A stretch of DNA of 38,338 nt from Oscillospiraceae bacterium (GTDB lineage: Bacteria > Bacillota > Clostridia > Oscillospirales > Acutalibacteraceae): NCBI GenBank assembly GCA_015065645.1, contig SVPW01000020.1:1-38338 (forward strand). Reading direction: 5' to 3'. Numbering within the stretch: the stretch's first letter is position 1; the number at the start of each line of letters is the position of its first letter. Both the position numbers and the translations under genes were made by a program. Below the pieces are notes generated by a model that worked only from the letters and a program-made list of their open reading frames with translations, was not told the DNA's origin and made no database searches. This document shows, piece after piece, positions 15,301 to 23,809 of the stretch.

Positions 15301-15818
15301 AAATCGGAATCCTGCAATCTGAAAGCTATACCGCCGTAAAGAGATTTTGTTTCTGCGCTCAATTTTGTGACTTTAAATTCGGTTTCAAAATCGGTCATAC
15401 CCTCGGTGCCGTCAAGCTTTAGCTTAGTAGTAGCATCGGCAGTGGTAATTGTGTTTGCAGTAGCATCAAATGAAGCACCGTATGTATTTACCGCATTTCC
15501 GGTAATATAATATTTATTGCCGTAAATATCATAATTAGCAATATTATAAAAATCAGTAAAAGTTTTTTCCCCATAGGTAACAGCACTGTCAAGCGCTTGC
15601 ATTTTAAGAGCACCGGTACTTGTTACAATACCATCCGATGTCTCAGTCGGCATTTTGGAAGCAGAGCTGTTTCTGACCCAAAAATCAGAAAGATCATCAT
15701 AAGTCACAGCAGTTACATCGGCAGAGACTGCAGTGGGCACAAAACAGCACATTACAGCTATTATTGCCGACAGTAAAACTGCGGCTGATTTTTTAAAGGA
15801 TTTCAAAAATAACTTCAT
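12339..15818 (-). CDS. Giant secreted dockerin protein with SGNH esterase
   Basis: 1159 residues from ATG at 15818 behind AAGGAG. Order: signal peptide (1-33); three related LamG/3-keto-disaccharide-hydrolase-like beta-sandwich modules (about 75-290, 300-510 and 515-690, each with a YGGIAFRLQD/AGIMFYVQD-type strand); an InlB-type GYYFGGWYNGE repeat; a type I dockerin (about 817-872) with two Ca loops (DIDANGDADADD, DLNGDTAINVKD); and a C-terminal SGNH domain (about 943-1159; Ser951, GTND, His1136). It is probably secreted, perhaps docked to a scaffold, and deacylates plant or mucin glycans. An internal dockerin ahead of the catalytic domain is unusual. Two 14-bp repeats lie upstream. Confidence 0.85.
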   Translation of the reverse strand: MKLFLKSFKKSAAVLLSAIIAVMCCFVPTAVSADVTAVTYDDLSDFWVRNSSASKMPTETSDGIVTSTGALKMQALDSAVTYGEKTFTDFYNIANYDIYGNKYYITGNAVNTYGASFDATANTITTADATTKLKLDGTEGMTDFETEFKVTKLSAETKSLYGGIAFRLQDSDFRTATFGTQGYMLLVVSEAESCDVKVLLRKYSTASAKEETTLTKTGLLSAATNGVKVSVKVTGKTLNFTVADAANAENTYSNSFSLVPTITAGQYYDNGSFAFVTNGHHTIEDISLKGSVPTNYVTHEKEIFNLYNRDFYDIHGNTTGDDVVDYGVKFADDRISSYSQSKVKIKGYTNVEDFKASFNLEKTNGNALYGGIAFRMQDVFFEKASFGTPGYLLFAYSAADSMDLYIRLRNYSTASGFAYKEVKFEGFLAAPDQKNIRMEVEVIGTTVNVTVYDLTDLNRKSSASISLTEGLSASAKANLFKGGSIAFVSNGTHDYTNISVKELVNEAPYTEVENFEAQADFTFPSSTNLQAGIMFYVQDTIYKSAGLTAFSVNAIRAASSADNEMTLQLVRYGRKADGTLNTNIGAVSGATYKVSSILQTVNGAGEKLRLKVKVIRGTIYYSLVNVATGKESEVFSAKTNASSTSNSVTYNTAYSSGGVGIFTNLKDVVVSDFKVTKLPDCVVTANSSEEGTVTGAGTYSYGETVTVTATPEYGYYFGGWYNGETLVTSSESYSFTATENVILTPKYIPFPLRITGLDTENGAAVINIDNIENVTEIGFEIVVKKENGDTERVVSTEYVNALSADKTPYISTASKVYYCDIDANGDADADDIAALRSGIIQSKALNTQADLNGDTAINVKDIVRFKKVMAETQLRFEGLKEGYNYPFVFGDLLSDEGNQYVELKPYTVIDGAKSYGVPRYLSFDGKILKRNSDSLNHTPFGKIRIACVGDSLTQGVGATGWASGDYQYAYPEQLNAILADDNCIVENFGVGGSYAWYYAGRGESLWYPNTAKYQPSIDFDADIVIIMLGTNDAKLVSDEEKSEQYGAALEDIANRWLAGENKPVIYICNGLTMAKYDEAKLETDTSWVTRDDKFRNFVHPQQIAVAEKLGLEFIDTYYGTKEFLENKGGLASDLLHANDAGYRALAEYISQNISLDIFY

Positions 15819-15852
15819 CAAAAACACTCCTTACAAATATTTTTATAAGGTA

Positions 15853-15881
15853 ACATTAACATATTTCGTTTCTTTTTTCAA
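15853..15881 (-). promoter_or_regulatory. Probable promoter of giant SGNH gene
   Basis: Minus strand: -35 TTGAAA (15876-15881), 17-bp spacer, -10 TAATGT (15853-15858); moderate match. Confidence 0.45.
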
Positions 15882-15918
15882 CGATAGTTGTGCATTTTAA
15901 CCTCATTTGAGCAAACAT

Positions 15919-15962
15919 CGAAACAAAAAGTCTGTTATTAGCTATCAGCGAAACAAAAAGTC
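15919..15962. repeat. Two direct copies of CGAAACAAAAAGTC
   Basis: 14-bp copies at 15919-15932 and 15949-15962, 30 bp (about three helix turns) apart and upstream of the promoter at 15853-15881. A partial inverted match (TTTCGTTTCTTTTT) overlaps that promoter. Phasing and position suggest an activator or repressor site for the polysaccharide gene. Confidence 0.45.
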
Positions 15963-15972
15963 GTGTTTTCAA

Positions 15973-16018
15973 AAAAAGAAGAACTGTCTCACAGTTTAGT
16001 GAGACAGTTCTTCTTTTT
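15973..16018. terminator. Strong bidirectional terminator
   Basis: Perfect 20-bp stem with 6-base loop (15973-15992 with 15999-16018), A/T ends on both sides. It ends the 16022-20305 gene on the minus strand. Confidence 0.92.
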
Positions 16019-16021
16019 AGG

Positions 16022-19000
16022 TTAGTCTATATAAGAGGGGTTAACATAGGTATTTTCATAGATATGTTCGGGATAATCGCCCTTTATATCTATTGGAAGC
16101 TTGGTGGTATATGTACCAAAGCCTGTAACTATTGTCTGCTTAACATTGGGGCTTTCTTTGAGTAACCAGTTGTTATGAGCAGAGGTATTATACTGATAAT
16201 AGAACTGCTTAGCACCCGGCCACAGGCAGTATGTGGGATCATAAACCTGATATGCGGAAAGTGAACCGTCTATACCGTGGTGAGCAAGCTGTAAAACATC
16301 ACTCTTTAAGTAATCGCCAAACTGTTCTACCATAAGTGCTTCAGCCGCGGGAAGTGCATCGCCAAGCCACAAGGTAGACTGACCGCCGACATACATTCTG
16401 AATATCGTGGTTGAATTGTTGAAGTTTGTTTCAGGTAATATTGTTGGAGCGAAGTCCTCAAATGTCTGCAAAACTTCAAACTCAGCATTTCTTACATAGA
16501 ACTTATTACCTGTATGAACCTTAATAACCGGAGTATCATAATAATATTCATCCATTACAACCTTTGTAATTCCGTACTCTTTAAGCGTTGTACCCATTAT
16601 TCCAGGAGAATTTGCGGCTATATCTTTATCACTCGGGAAATTATAGTAGAACTTTTCAATCACAACATCATCGTGATAGTTAAGGGCAAACTCATTGAAA
16701 TTACCTACATGGTCACTATGTGCATGAGAGAATATCCAGGCGGCAATTACCGGCTTTTGACCTGCCGGAGTTTGAGCTACAAGTATATCATAAAGATTCT
16801 TAGACTCACGGTTATTTCCTGCAGCGTAACCGCCGTCAAATACAATAAAGCTGTTATCCTCAAGTCTTATAATGAAGCACATACCCTCAACAACGGTAGA
16901 AGCATCCAAATTCATACCCGTAATCCGGGTATCTACCTTAACGGAGGTATTGTAAATATTTTCGCTTGCAAGACCGGGTAAATAGGTCTTAGGCTCCCAA
17001 ACAACCCTTACAGTCTTATTGCTGTCAATATAATAAGCGTTAACCGTAAGATTTTCATTTGTATAGGTTGCAAAGAGATTGTTTTCTATTGTATTTGTAG
17101 TATAAAGCTCAAAGCCTACATACTCCAAAGCCTTCAGATACTGATTATATGTAGCGGCAGTGGTACCAACGGCTGTCATAATCTTTGTACCGTCTCCTGC
17201 CTCAGTTTCGGTTACAGTGCCCTCGGTGTAATAAGGAATAACACCGCCATCCAACCACTTGGAAATTGTAAGCGAGCTGTTATTGGTGTAATCCGCCCAC
17301 TTGTTTGCGGCTACTGCACCTGCGGCTATCTTCTTCATACGAACAAGGTCTTTAACATTGAATACTGTACCGTCAGCATTTGCATCGGCACGCTCAAGGG
17401 CTGTACCCTTAACCTCTTCAATACCCAAAATAGCCTTGCGAACAAGAATCATATCATCGGCATCAACAGCACCGTTAGGAACAAGGTCGCCGTAAACGAT
17501 ACGGGTGGAAGCCTTTCTGCGATTATTCACAACATTGATAAAGGGAGCATCGCTATCCTCAACAACAGTATAACAGTTACCGATAATCAGATTACCGTTA
17601 TCTCCGCCTACATATCTGTAACGGAAACGAAGATTTATAATCTGATAGGGCTGAGTTACATCAACCTTTGTTTTAAAGGTATCAAAGCCTGCGAAGGTTT
17701 TAATATCCATCTTTACATAACCCTTGAAGCCTGAGGGGATATCGGCAAAGCCGCCCTCTGCATCAAGTGCTGCAGATTTCCATTCACCGTCATAAATACT
17801 CATATAAGAATATTTACCGTTTTTCCAATCAATATATGTACTTGCGAAAGAGGGTTGTGAAATATAGAGTGCGGGACCTTCTTCGGTGTAATTTGGCATT
17901 TCAATATATACCATAAAGGTATCAACACCGGGTTGCATATTGGTATTAGCCCAGTTTTTGGAATACATATGAAGATCGGTTATAACATTACCGCTTATGC
18001 TTCCCAAAACAACAGCCTTATCGGCAGTATTTCCAACGCTGTCAATAGTGGTATATGTAGCTTCGGAATCAACCGTGCCGCCTGTTGTGTTTGTGATTGT
18101 AACATTATGTCTCGGATAATATGTACTTACCGTCATAGCGTTTGCGTTTTTGGTAAGATTATAATTTCTTGCGGCAATATTAGCCTTAGTTTCAAGGTTA
18201 TAAGTGCGGTTAAGCAGATACAAAATACCGCCGAATACAAAATCACCGCTTTCTTCGCTCACACCGTTAAAGCCAAGAGATAATTCATTTATAATATAAT
18301 TAGAATAAACATCAAAGCTATAATTCTCATTAAAGTCAAGCTTTGCAACGTCAATACAGATATATCCCTTAAAGCCTGCGGGCAAACCTGTTAAAACAGC
18401 GTTTGTGCCACCAAAATTACGGATAGTACCCTCTTGCCACTCACTGCCTGTCAGGGAAAGATATGAGAAGCTGAGTCTATCTGTAAGCTTTGCGGTATAG
18501 CTCTTGCTGTTTTGGGTAAGCTTTACAGAGCTCAGGCAAAGTCCCCAATCGGTATCGGCTTTCTTATAATCGGGAAGCTCGGCATAGAACATTATGCCGT
18601 TGCCTGCATTAACTTCCTTATTGACAGACTGCATTACAAGACTGCCGTTTGCCGCATTTTCATCACTACCGCTCACACGGTAAATACCATCAAAACCGGT
18701 TGCCTTATCGGAGGCTATCTGAACGGTGTTGTTATCCTTTGTAAGGGTTGCGCCCCGGGCATTTAATGTTGCATTAACAGCCTGCAAGGAGGTAGCCCCG
18801 AATGCTTCTGCTGTAGCAGCCGTTGCAGATACACCTGTAACTGCAACGCTGTCACTATCAGCAATAACAGAATAGAACGAACCGATTACAAGAGGACCGT
18901 TTGCTCCGCCTACATGGTTAAAGCGGAATTGATAGTTTTCAACATTATAAAATTTAGTGAAATCAAAGTTTTTCCAAACAACAGTGCTTGAATTTCCGTA

Positions 19001-20305
19001 GAAGCTAAAGTCCTTAAGGCTGAATTTGATATAGCCCTTAAAGCCTGATTTAAGCTCTGCAAGCTCACCGTTAGAGCCTACTATACCCCTTTGCCACTTA
19101 CTGCCGTTTACATCGGCATAGTAATACTGTGCACCTACGGGGTCAACATAAGAGGGCCAGCTTGAGCCCTGCTGTATACCCGGCATTGAGATATAAAGTG
19201 CAGGAGTATCGGCTTCAAATGTGGGAAGCTCAACATACATCATAAATGTATCTACACCGGGCTGCATTTTGGTATTGGGCCACATTTTGCTGTACATATG
19301 AATACTGTCTATAGCTTCACCTGTTGTACTGTCAAGCATAACGCCGTTTCCACCACCTGGGCAAGAAGCGGTATAATTGGAATTTGCGGCAATAACATCC
19401 CCGCCTGAAGGATTGGAAACAGTTACATTCCATCTGGAAGCGTGTGCTGTAACAAGCACTGCGTCCTTATTACCTCCAAGCTGATAATAGCAATCCCTTA
19501 ATTCCATAAGGGTTGAGTAGTTGTTATCATCATCGGGATAGTATAATACACCGCCGAAGATAAGGTCACCGCAATCTCCGCCGACAGCGTTGAAGCCAAA
19601 GCCCATATTTATAAGCATATAGTGCCTTGAAAAATCGGGATATACTCCATTTGCGGGATGGAACTGTGAAGAAGAAAGGTCTATACGAACATAACCCTTA
19701 AAGCCTGAGGGGAGTTTTGAAAATACAGCCAAATTGCCGTCAACCGTTGTGGTTTCGGCAAACTGCCATCTATCGTATGATTTGGAAATAAACGAATAGC
19801 TTATGGGGGCTTCACGCTTACTCCAGAAATTTACATTATCCTGATTTATGTAGAAAGAATTAAGACTAAGCGCCCAGTTGGCACCTGCCGCCGCATAATC
19901 AGGCAGCTCTACATAAAACATAACAGTATTGTTATCAAGAATAAAAGAACGGTTAATCCATTGCAGGGTAAAGTTTTCGGTAGCCTTTCCTGCAACAGGG
20001 CCTGAGAGAGAACCATCTATACTGCTTATAACACAAGCACCGTCCCAACCTGCTGCTTCTCTCCAACCGGGAGTTGTAATAGAAGTGTTCTTTACAAACT
20101 GGGTATTAAGCGTACCTGATGATGTTGCAAGCTTTGGTACTGCGTACCTGAAGGATGTGACATCGGTAACTTTCAGTGTATCGGCAGCATCATTTATTTC
20201 GCTAAGTGCAGTACCTGTAATTGCTGAAACTGCGGTTGACTGCGAAAATACCATACACGAAACAAGCACCGAAACACATAAAATAAGGGAAAGTATGCGT
20301 TTCAT
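16022..20305 (-). CDS. Giant secreted dockerin protein with metallo-beta-lactamase domain
   Basis: 1427 residues from ATG at 20305, seven bases after GGAGGT. Signal peptide 1-28. Then four beta-rich modules of about 200 residues in A-B-A-B order: A modules share FMxYVELPDYxxAxxxWxLxLxS-like and GFKGYxxIDxxxxxF patterns, B modules share HMYSKxWxNTxMQPGVDTFM and GPLVIG/GNLIIGxxYxVxxDSD. A dockerin (about 938-997) follows; its first Ca loop (DLVPNGAVDADD) is degenerate, the second (DANADGTVFNVKD) intact. The C-terminus (about 1130-1427) is a ComEC/Rec2-like metallo-beta-lactamase domain: HAHSDH (1194-1199), LGDA (Asp1316), AHHG (1341-1344). Two-metal hydrolase, substrate unknown. Confidence 0.85.
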   Translation of the reverse strand: MKRILSLILCVSVLVSCMVFSQSTAVSAITGTALSEINDAADTLKVTDVTSFRYAVPKLATSSGTLNTQFVKNTSITTPGWREAAGWDGACVISSIDGSLSGPVAGKATENFTLQWINRSFILDNNTVMFYVELPDYAAAGANWALSLNSFYINQDNVNFWSKREAPISYSFISKSYDRWQFAETTTVDGNLAVFSKLPSGFKGYVRIDLSSSQFHPANGVYPDFSRHYMLINMGFGFNAVGGDCGDLIFGGVLYYPDDDNNYSTLMELRDCYYQLGGNKDAVLVTAHASRWNVTVSNPSGGDVIAANSNYTASCPGGGNGVMLDSTTGEAIDSIHMYSKMWPNTKMQPGVDTFMMYVELPTFEADTPALYISMPGIQQGSSWPSYVDPVGAQYYYADVNGSKWQRGIVGSNGELAELKSGFKGYIKFSLKDFSFYGNSSTVVWKNFDFTKFYNVENYQFRFNHVGGANGPLVIGSFYSVIADSDSVAVTGVSATAATAEAFGATSLQAVNATLNARGATLTKDNNTVQIASDKATGFDGIYRVSGSDENAANGSLVMQSVNKEVNAGNGIMFYAELPDYKKADTDWGLCLSSVKLTQNSKSYTAKLTDRLSFSYLSLTGSEWQEGTIRNFGGTNAVLTGLPAGFKGYICIDVAKLDFNENYSFDVYSNYIINELSLGFNGVSEESGDFVFGGILYLLNRTYNLETKANIAARNYNLTKNANAMTVSTYYPRHNVTITNTTGGTVDSEATYTTIDSVGNTADKAVVLGSISGNVITDLHMYSKNWANTNMQPGVDTFMVYIEMPNYTEEGPALYISQPSFASTYIDWKNGKYSYMSIYDGEWKSAALDAEGGFADIPSGFKGYVKMDIKTFAGFDTFKTKVDVTQPYQIINLRFRYRYVGGDNGNLIIGNCYTVVEDSDAPFINVVNNRRKASTRIVYGDLVPNGAVDADDMILVRKAILGIEEVKGTALERADANADGTVFNVKDLVRMKKIAAGAVAANKWADYTNNSSLTISKWLDGGVIPYYTEGTVTETEAGDGTKIMTAVGTTAATYNQYLKALEYVGFELYTTNTIENNLFATYTNENLTVNAYYIDSNKTVRVVWEPKTYLPGLASENIYNTSVKVDTRITGMNLDASTVVEGMCFIIRLEDNSFIVFDGGYAAGNNRESKNLYDILVAQTPAGQKPVIAAWIFSHAHSDHVGNFNEFALNYHDDVVIEKFYYNFPSDKDIAANSPGIMGTTLKEYGITKVVMDEYYYDTPVIKVHTGNKFYVRNAEFEVLQTFEDFAPTILPETNFNNSTTIFRMYVGGQSTLWLGDALPAAEALMVEQFGDYLKSDVLQLAHHGIDGSLSAYQVYDPTYCLWPGAKQFYYQYNTSAHNNWLLKESPNVKQTIVTGFGTYTTKLPIDIKGDYPEHIYENTYVNPSYID

Positions 20306-20398
20306 TTGGTTTACCTCCATTTTTTATTTAAAGGGTGTTTTGACGGATACAAATATGTAATCCATGGGGTTTGCACCCGTCTGACACATCCCTTTCAA

Positions 20399-20419
20399 GG
20401 ATTTTTTGTGAAAAAATCC
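20399..20419. other. A/T hairpin in leader of giant MBL gene
   Basis: GGATTTTTT-GTG-AAAAAATCC palindrome, about 100 bases upstream of the start codon. TATAAT on the minus strand near 20425-20435 may be the -10 box, but no good -35 is seen. The rest of 20306-20512 is A/T-rich with nothing else recognised. Confidence 0.35.
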
Positions 20420-20512
20420 CATAATCATTATACGATTGTGCAAAAAAATAGTATATCATTTATATATTTCATTTTATCATTTATCATTTTTTTTAAAACG
20501 AGAATGAGACGC

Positions 20513-20553
20513 TGTAAAAACAAACAGACCCCAAGCAAAAACTTGAAGTCTGT
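20513..20553 (-). terminator. Terminator after chimeric glycosidase remnant
   Basis: ACAGAC (20524-20529) with GTCTGT (20548-20553), extended inside by CAAG/CTTG, followed on the minus strand by TTGTTTTTAC. Confidence 0.7.
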
Positions 20554-20576
20554 ACTGATAATAAAGATTTTAACTA

Positions 20577-21071
20577 TTATATTTCAATAAAAAAATCAAA
20601 CTTAATATTCTTTTCGCCAAACCTGTACTTATCTTTAAGCTCAGGTCCGCAAGAGTTTGAACCAATACCCGAAACCTTATAATCCACCCTTAAATAGGTG
20701 TTTTGGTCACAGGTAAGCTCATCGGTATGCTCTGCTTTATACAAAACATCGGCGCTGTAATTTGAAACATTGAACTCAAATTCACCCTTTGAACCAAATT
20801 TCATTTTACCGATTGAAAGCATCTTTGTTTTATTATGATTGCCGTGCTCTTGAGGACGAACATAATTAACATATTGTTTTTCGCTATTGCTTTCATAAAG
20901 GCCAACATTAGTAAAATATGTATCCCAATAATACAACTCCTGATATGCATCAGAAACGCATGGTGTTGTATATGGATACGGTAATCCAATCAAAGTGCCG
21001 CTGCTTTCAGGACAGTATTTTACCGTTTTTTTCGATATTTTCATCTAAAACTTTTTAATTTTGTCATTCAT
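20577..21071 (-). pseudogene. Chimeric remnant: GH63-like N-terminus fused to LacZ C-terminus
   Basis: The frame read from ATG at 21044 gives 155 residues. The first about 50 (VKYCPESSGTLIGLP..., QELYYWDTYFTNVGL) match the start of trehalase/GH63-like exo-glycosidases. From about residue 48 on (VGLYESNSEKQYVNYVRPQE, then YKAEHTDELT, YLRVDYKVSGIGSNSCGPEL) it is the C-terminal strand region of GH2 beta-galactosidases. All catalytic regions are missing. An in-frame ATG at 21071 (MNDKIKKF) precedes a TAG at 21045-21047, so the original longer frame also has a nonsense codon. It lies 13 bp after GH3. A deletion joining two neighbouring glycosidase genes explains it. Confidence 0.7.
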
Positions 21072-21084
21072 AGCCTCACCAAAC

Positions 21085-23235
21085 CTAACTTATTTTTAAA
21101 ACAATCATTTTCTCAGCTAAACAATTAGAACCTATATAAACCTCAATTTCGCCCTTTTCAACCACATATTCACCGTTGCTCAGATAATAACCCAAATCAT
21201 CAAAGCCTAAAGAAAACTCAATATTTTTAGCTTCACCCTTTAATATTTCGGTCTTTTCAAATGCCTTTAATTCCCTTAAAGGACGCATCATTGAAGCCAC
21301 GGGGTCGTGAATATAAAGCTGAACGGTCTCTTTGCCGTCATAATTGCCTGTATTTTTAACACAAACGCTTATTTTAAAACTTTCTCCCGCCTTCAAGTCA
21401 TTTAATGATAATTCTTCCTTTATAGCTTTCGGATTTTCATATTCAAATTCCGTATAAGAAAGACCATACCCAAACGGATAGTATGGTGTGGGAATACTAT
21501 CAACATAACAAGCACCCGGATTTTCACCGTAATAGCAATTAACCGGTCTTCCGCTTGAAGTAACGTTATAGTAAAGCGGAATATGCGTTGCAAGACGGGG
21601 TACCGTTACAGGCATTTTACCCGAAGGCACTACATCTCCATATAAAATATCACACGCAGCCTTTGCGGTCATACTTCCGGAATGCCAAGCGTATATAACA
21701 GCATCTAAATTTTCAGCTATACCCTGCATTGCAATAGGTCTGCCGCAGAAAAATACGCCTACAACCTTTTTGCCGGTAGCCTTAGCTTTTCTTATAAGGT
21801 CTTTTTGGTTTTCGGAAATTGATATATCAGAAACAGCTCTTGATTCACCTGTTGCTGACCAGCTTTCTCCCAAAGCCAATACAATAACATCAGCCCAATC
21901 CATAGCCTTTCCTGTGCTATCCCAATTAAGACCTCCAAATGAGGTTGCCCAAATTTCACCCTTGGAGGCATTTTTTAAAGCACTGTAAAAATGCTCAGTT
22001 TCCTCTGCTTTACCGTCTATCGTCCAGCTTCCGAGCAGGCTTCTTTGCTCATAGGTAAACGGACCTGCAAGTGCTATTTTTGCATCCTTTTTAAGTGGTA
22101 AAACACCGTTATCATTTTTAAGCAAAACCATTGATTCGGATGCCATTTCATAAGCCGCTTCAAGATGTTTTGTACGATCCATTTCAATGTGATTGCAATA
22201 AGGATTTTCAAAAAGCCCCTTATAAAGCTTAACCTTTAAAATTCTTTTAACCGCTTCATCTACAACCTTTATATCAATGCTGCCGTTTTTAACAAGCTCT
22301 TCTAAATTATCAATATAACAGTTATCCTGCATATCCATATCAAGACCTGCATTTAAAGCCAACAAGCAACAATCTGCGACTGTTTTTGCAACACCCTGAC
22401 GCATAAGCTGTATTACGGCATTAAAATCAGAAACAACAAAGCCGTCAAAGCCTAACTGACCTCTTAATATATCAGTTAAATAATATTTGCTTGAGGTTAC
22501 AGGCTGACCATTAATATCATTAAAGGAGGACATAACGGTTTTAGCTCCGGCCTTTATTGCACTGCGGAATGCAGGCAGATAATTATTATGAAGGCTATAA
22601 TCGGAAATTTCGGCACGGTGGTAATCTCTTCCGCCCTCACTTGCACCATAGCCTATATAATGCTTAGCACAGGAAAGCATACGGTCACTTTTGCTTACAT
22701 CATCACCCTGAAGACCTTTAACTATTGCCTCAGCCACCTTTGCTCCCACAAACGGGTCTTCTCCTGTGCCCTCAATTATTCTTCCCCATCTGGGATCACG
22801 GCACATATCAAGCATAGGTGTAAAGGTCCAATGCACGCTTTCATTAGCGGCTTCTCTTGCAATACATTCATAAGATTTTTCAATCAAATCGGTATTAAAC
22901 GATGCTGTCATTGCAAGCGGAATCGGGAATACGGTACGGTGACCGTGAATAACATCACGACCGAAAATCATTGGTATACCGCTTGGGCTTTCCTCAACGG
23001 CTATGCGTTGCAATTCGTTATAAAAATTAACATCAATAGCTCCCTGTTCATCGTTACCGGCAGTAGCACCGACACACATGAGTATTGAACCTACTAACCC
23101 TTGCCTTACCTTTTCCTTAACCTGCTCCAAATTTTGAGCAACAGGTGTTTCAAGTTGATTTAACTGACCGATTTTTTCTTTTAAGGACATTTTTGAAAGT
23201 ATTTCCTCTGCCCTTTTTTCGAACTTGCTAAGCAT
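21085..23235 (-). CDS. GH3 beta-glucosidase, cytoplasmic
   Basis: 716 residues with no signal peptide. The N-terminal TIM barrel has FGRDVIHGHRT, the EDP and KH substrate residues (K191-H192) and the nucleophile Asp270 in GFVVSDFN. An alpha/beta sandwich follows (about 370-570; ALGESWSATGESR, PVTVPR), then a fibronectin-III-like C-terminal domain (VKNTGNYDGKETVQLYI). Length and order match BglX-type enzymes, which remove terminal beta-linked sugars from imported oligosaccharides. The GYGLSYTEFEYE stretch is typical. Its neighbours on both sides are decayed sugar genes, so this locus has lost part of its pathway. Confidence 0.93.
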   Translation of the reverse strand: MLSKFEKRAEEILSKMSLKEKIGQLNQLETPVAQNLEQVKEKVRQGLVGSILMCVGATAGNDEQGAIDVNFYNELQRIAVEESPSGIPMIFGRDVIHGHRTVFPIPLAMTASFNTDLIEKSYECIAREAANESVHWTFTPMLDMCRDPRWGRIIEGTGEDPFVGAKVAEAIVKGLQGDDVSKSDRMLSCAKHYIGYGASEGGRDYHRAEISDYSLHNNYLPAFRSAIKAGAKTVMSSFNDINGQPVTSSKYYLTDILRGQLGFDGFVVSDFNAVIQLMRQGVAKTVADCCLLALNAGLDMDMQDNCYIDNLEELVKNGSIDIKVVDEAVKRILKVKLYKGLFENPYCNHIEMDRTKHLEAAYEMASESMVLLKNDNGVLPLKKDAKIALAGPFTYEQRSLLGSWTIDGKAEETEHFYSALKNASKGEIWATSFGGLNWDSTGKAMDWADVIVLALGESWSATGESRAVSDISISENQKDLIRKAKATGKKVVGVFFCGRPIAMQGIAENLDAVIYAWHSGSMTAKAACDILYGDVVPSGKMPVTVPRLATHIPLYYNVTSSGRPVNCYYGENPGACYVDSIPTPYYPFGYGLSYTEFEYENPKAIKEELSLNDLKAGESFKISVCVKNTGNYDGKETVQLYIHDPVASMMRPLRELKAFEKTEILKGEAKNIEFSLGFDDLGYYLSNGEYVVEKGEIEVYIGSNCLAEKMIVLKIS

Positions 23236-23258
23236 TTAACATAACCCCTTAATATTTA

Positions 23259-23582
23259 TTAACCATATCTTTCAAACAAGATATTTTTCATAACCTTAAC
23301 TGCAAATTCAGCCGTTTCAATAAGAAAATCATTGCCGAAATGCCTTAAATTAAGCTCCATATTATAAACTCCGCTATAACCTATTTCATCCAAAGCATCA
23401 AAAACATCATTCCAATTTATAGTTCCCGTCATAGGAATTTTATGCTGATCGGTAAAGGTATCATTATCATCAATGCTGAAATCTACGGCATCGGCTCCTA
23501 TTTGCGAAGCTATTTCCAAAGCCTTTATATCGCCGTATTTCTTTTGTAATGCTCCAATGGAAAAACCTATCTTTCTTTTCAT
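23259..23582 (-). pseudogene. Sugar isomerase/epimerase-type TIM barrel with internal deletion
   Basis: 107 residues from ATG at 23582 (GGGGTG upstream). The start (KIGFSIGALQKKYGDIKALEIASQIGADAVDFS) is the first strand-helix of a xylose-isomerase-like/AP-endonuclease-2 barrel. The rest (GTINWNDVFDALDEIGYSGVYNMEL) is the last two strands. Normal members have about 260-290 residues, so about 160 central residues, including the metal ligands, are missing around the SIDDNDTFTDQHKIP junction. The frame is kept, but the fold cannot form a full barrel. It lies 23 bp upstream of GH3 and probably marks the start of that operon; TATAAT at 23652-23657 may be its -10 box. Confidence 0.7.
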
Positions 23583-23735
23583 TTTACCACACCCCGGCAT
23601 TAAATCAAACTTTTTTATTTATTTTTTAATACAACAAACAAATTTTCTGCCATTATATTAAATGCTTTAACGAAGAAAAAGGAATGACACCTAAAAAATT
23701 TCGTTCAATCACAGCAAAAAAATAATTGAGCAAAC

Positions 23736-23772
23736 AAAAAACAACAGGTTATCACTAACCTGTTGTTTTTTT
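23736..23772 (-). terminator. Terminator of the 51-residue gene
   Basis: Hairpin built on ACAACAGGTTA and its complement, flanked by A and T runs on the two sides, so it can work in both directions. It lies about 40 bp past the stop at 23810. Confidence 0.8.
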
Positions 23773-23809
23773 AGTAATAATACTTACATACTATCGAGAA
23801 TAAAAATTA

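Noticed and set aside
16514-16981. Plus-strand 155-residue open frame inside the giant MBL gene
   Set aside because: It is an antisense shadow of a well-supported 1427-residue secreted protein and has no ribosome site or recognisable domain.
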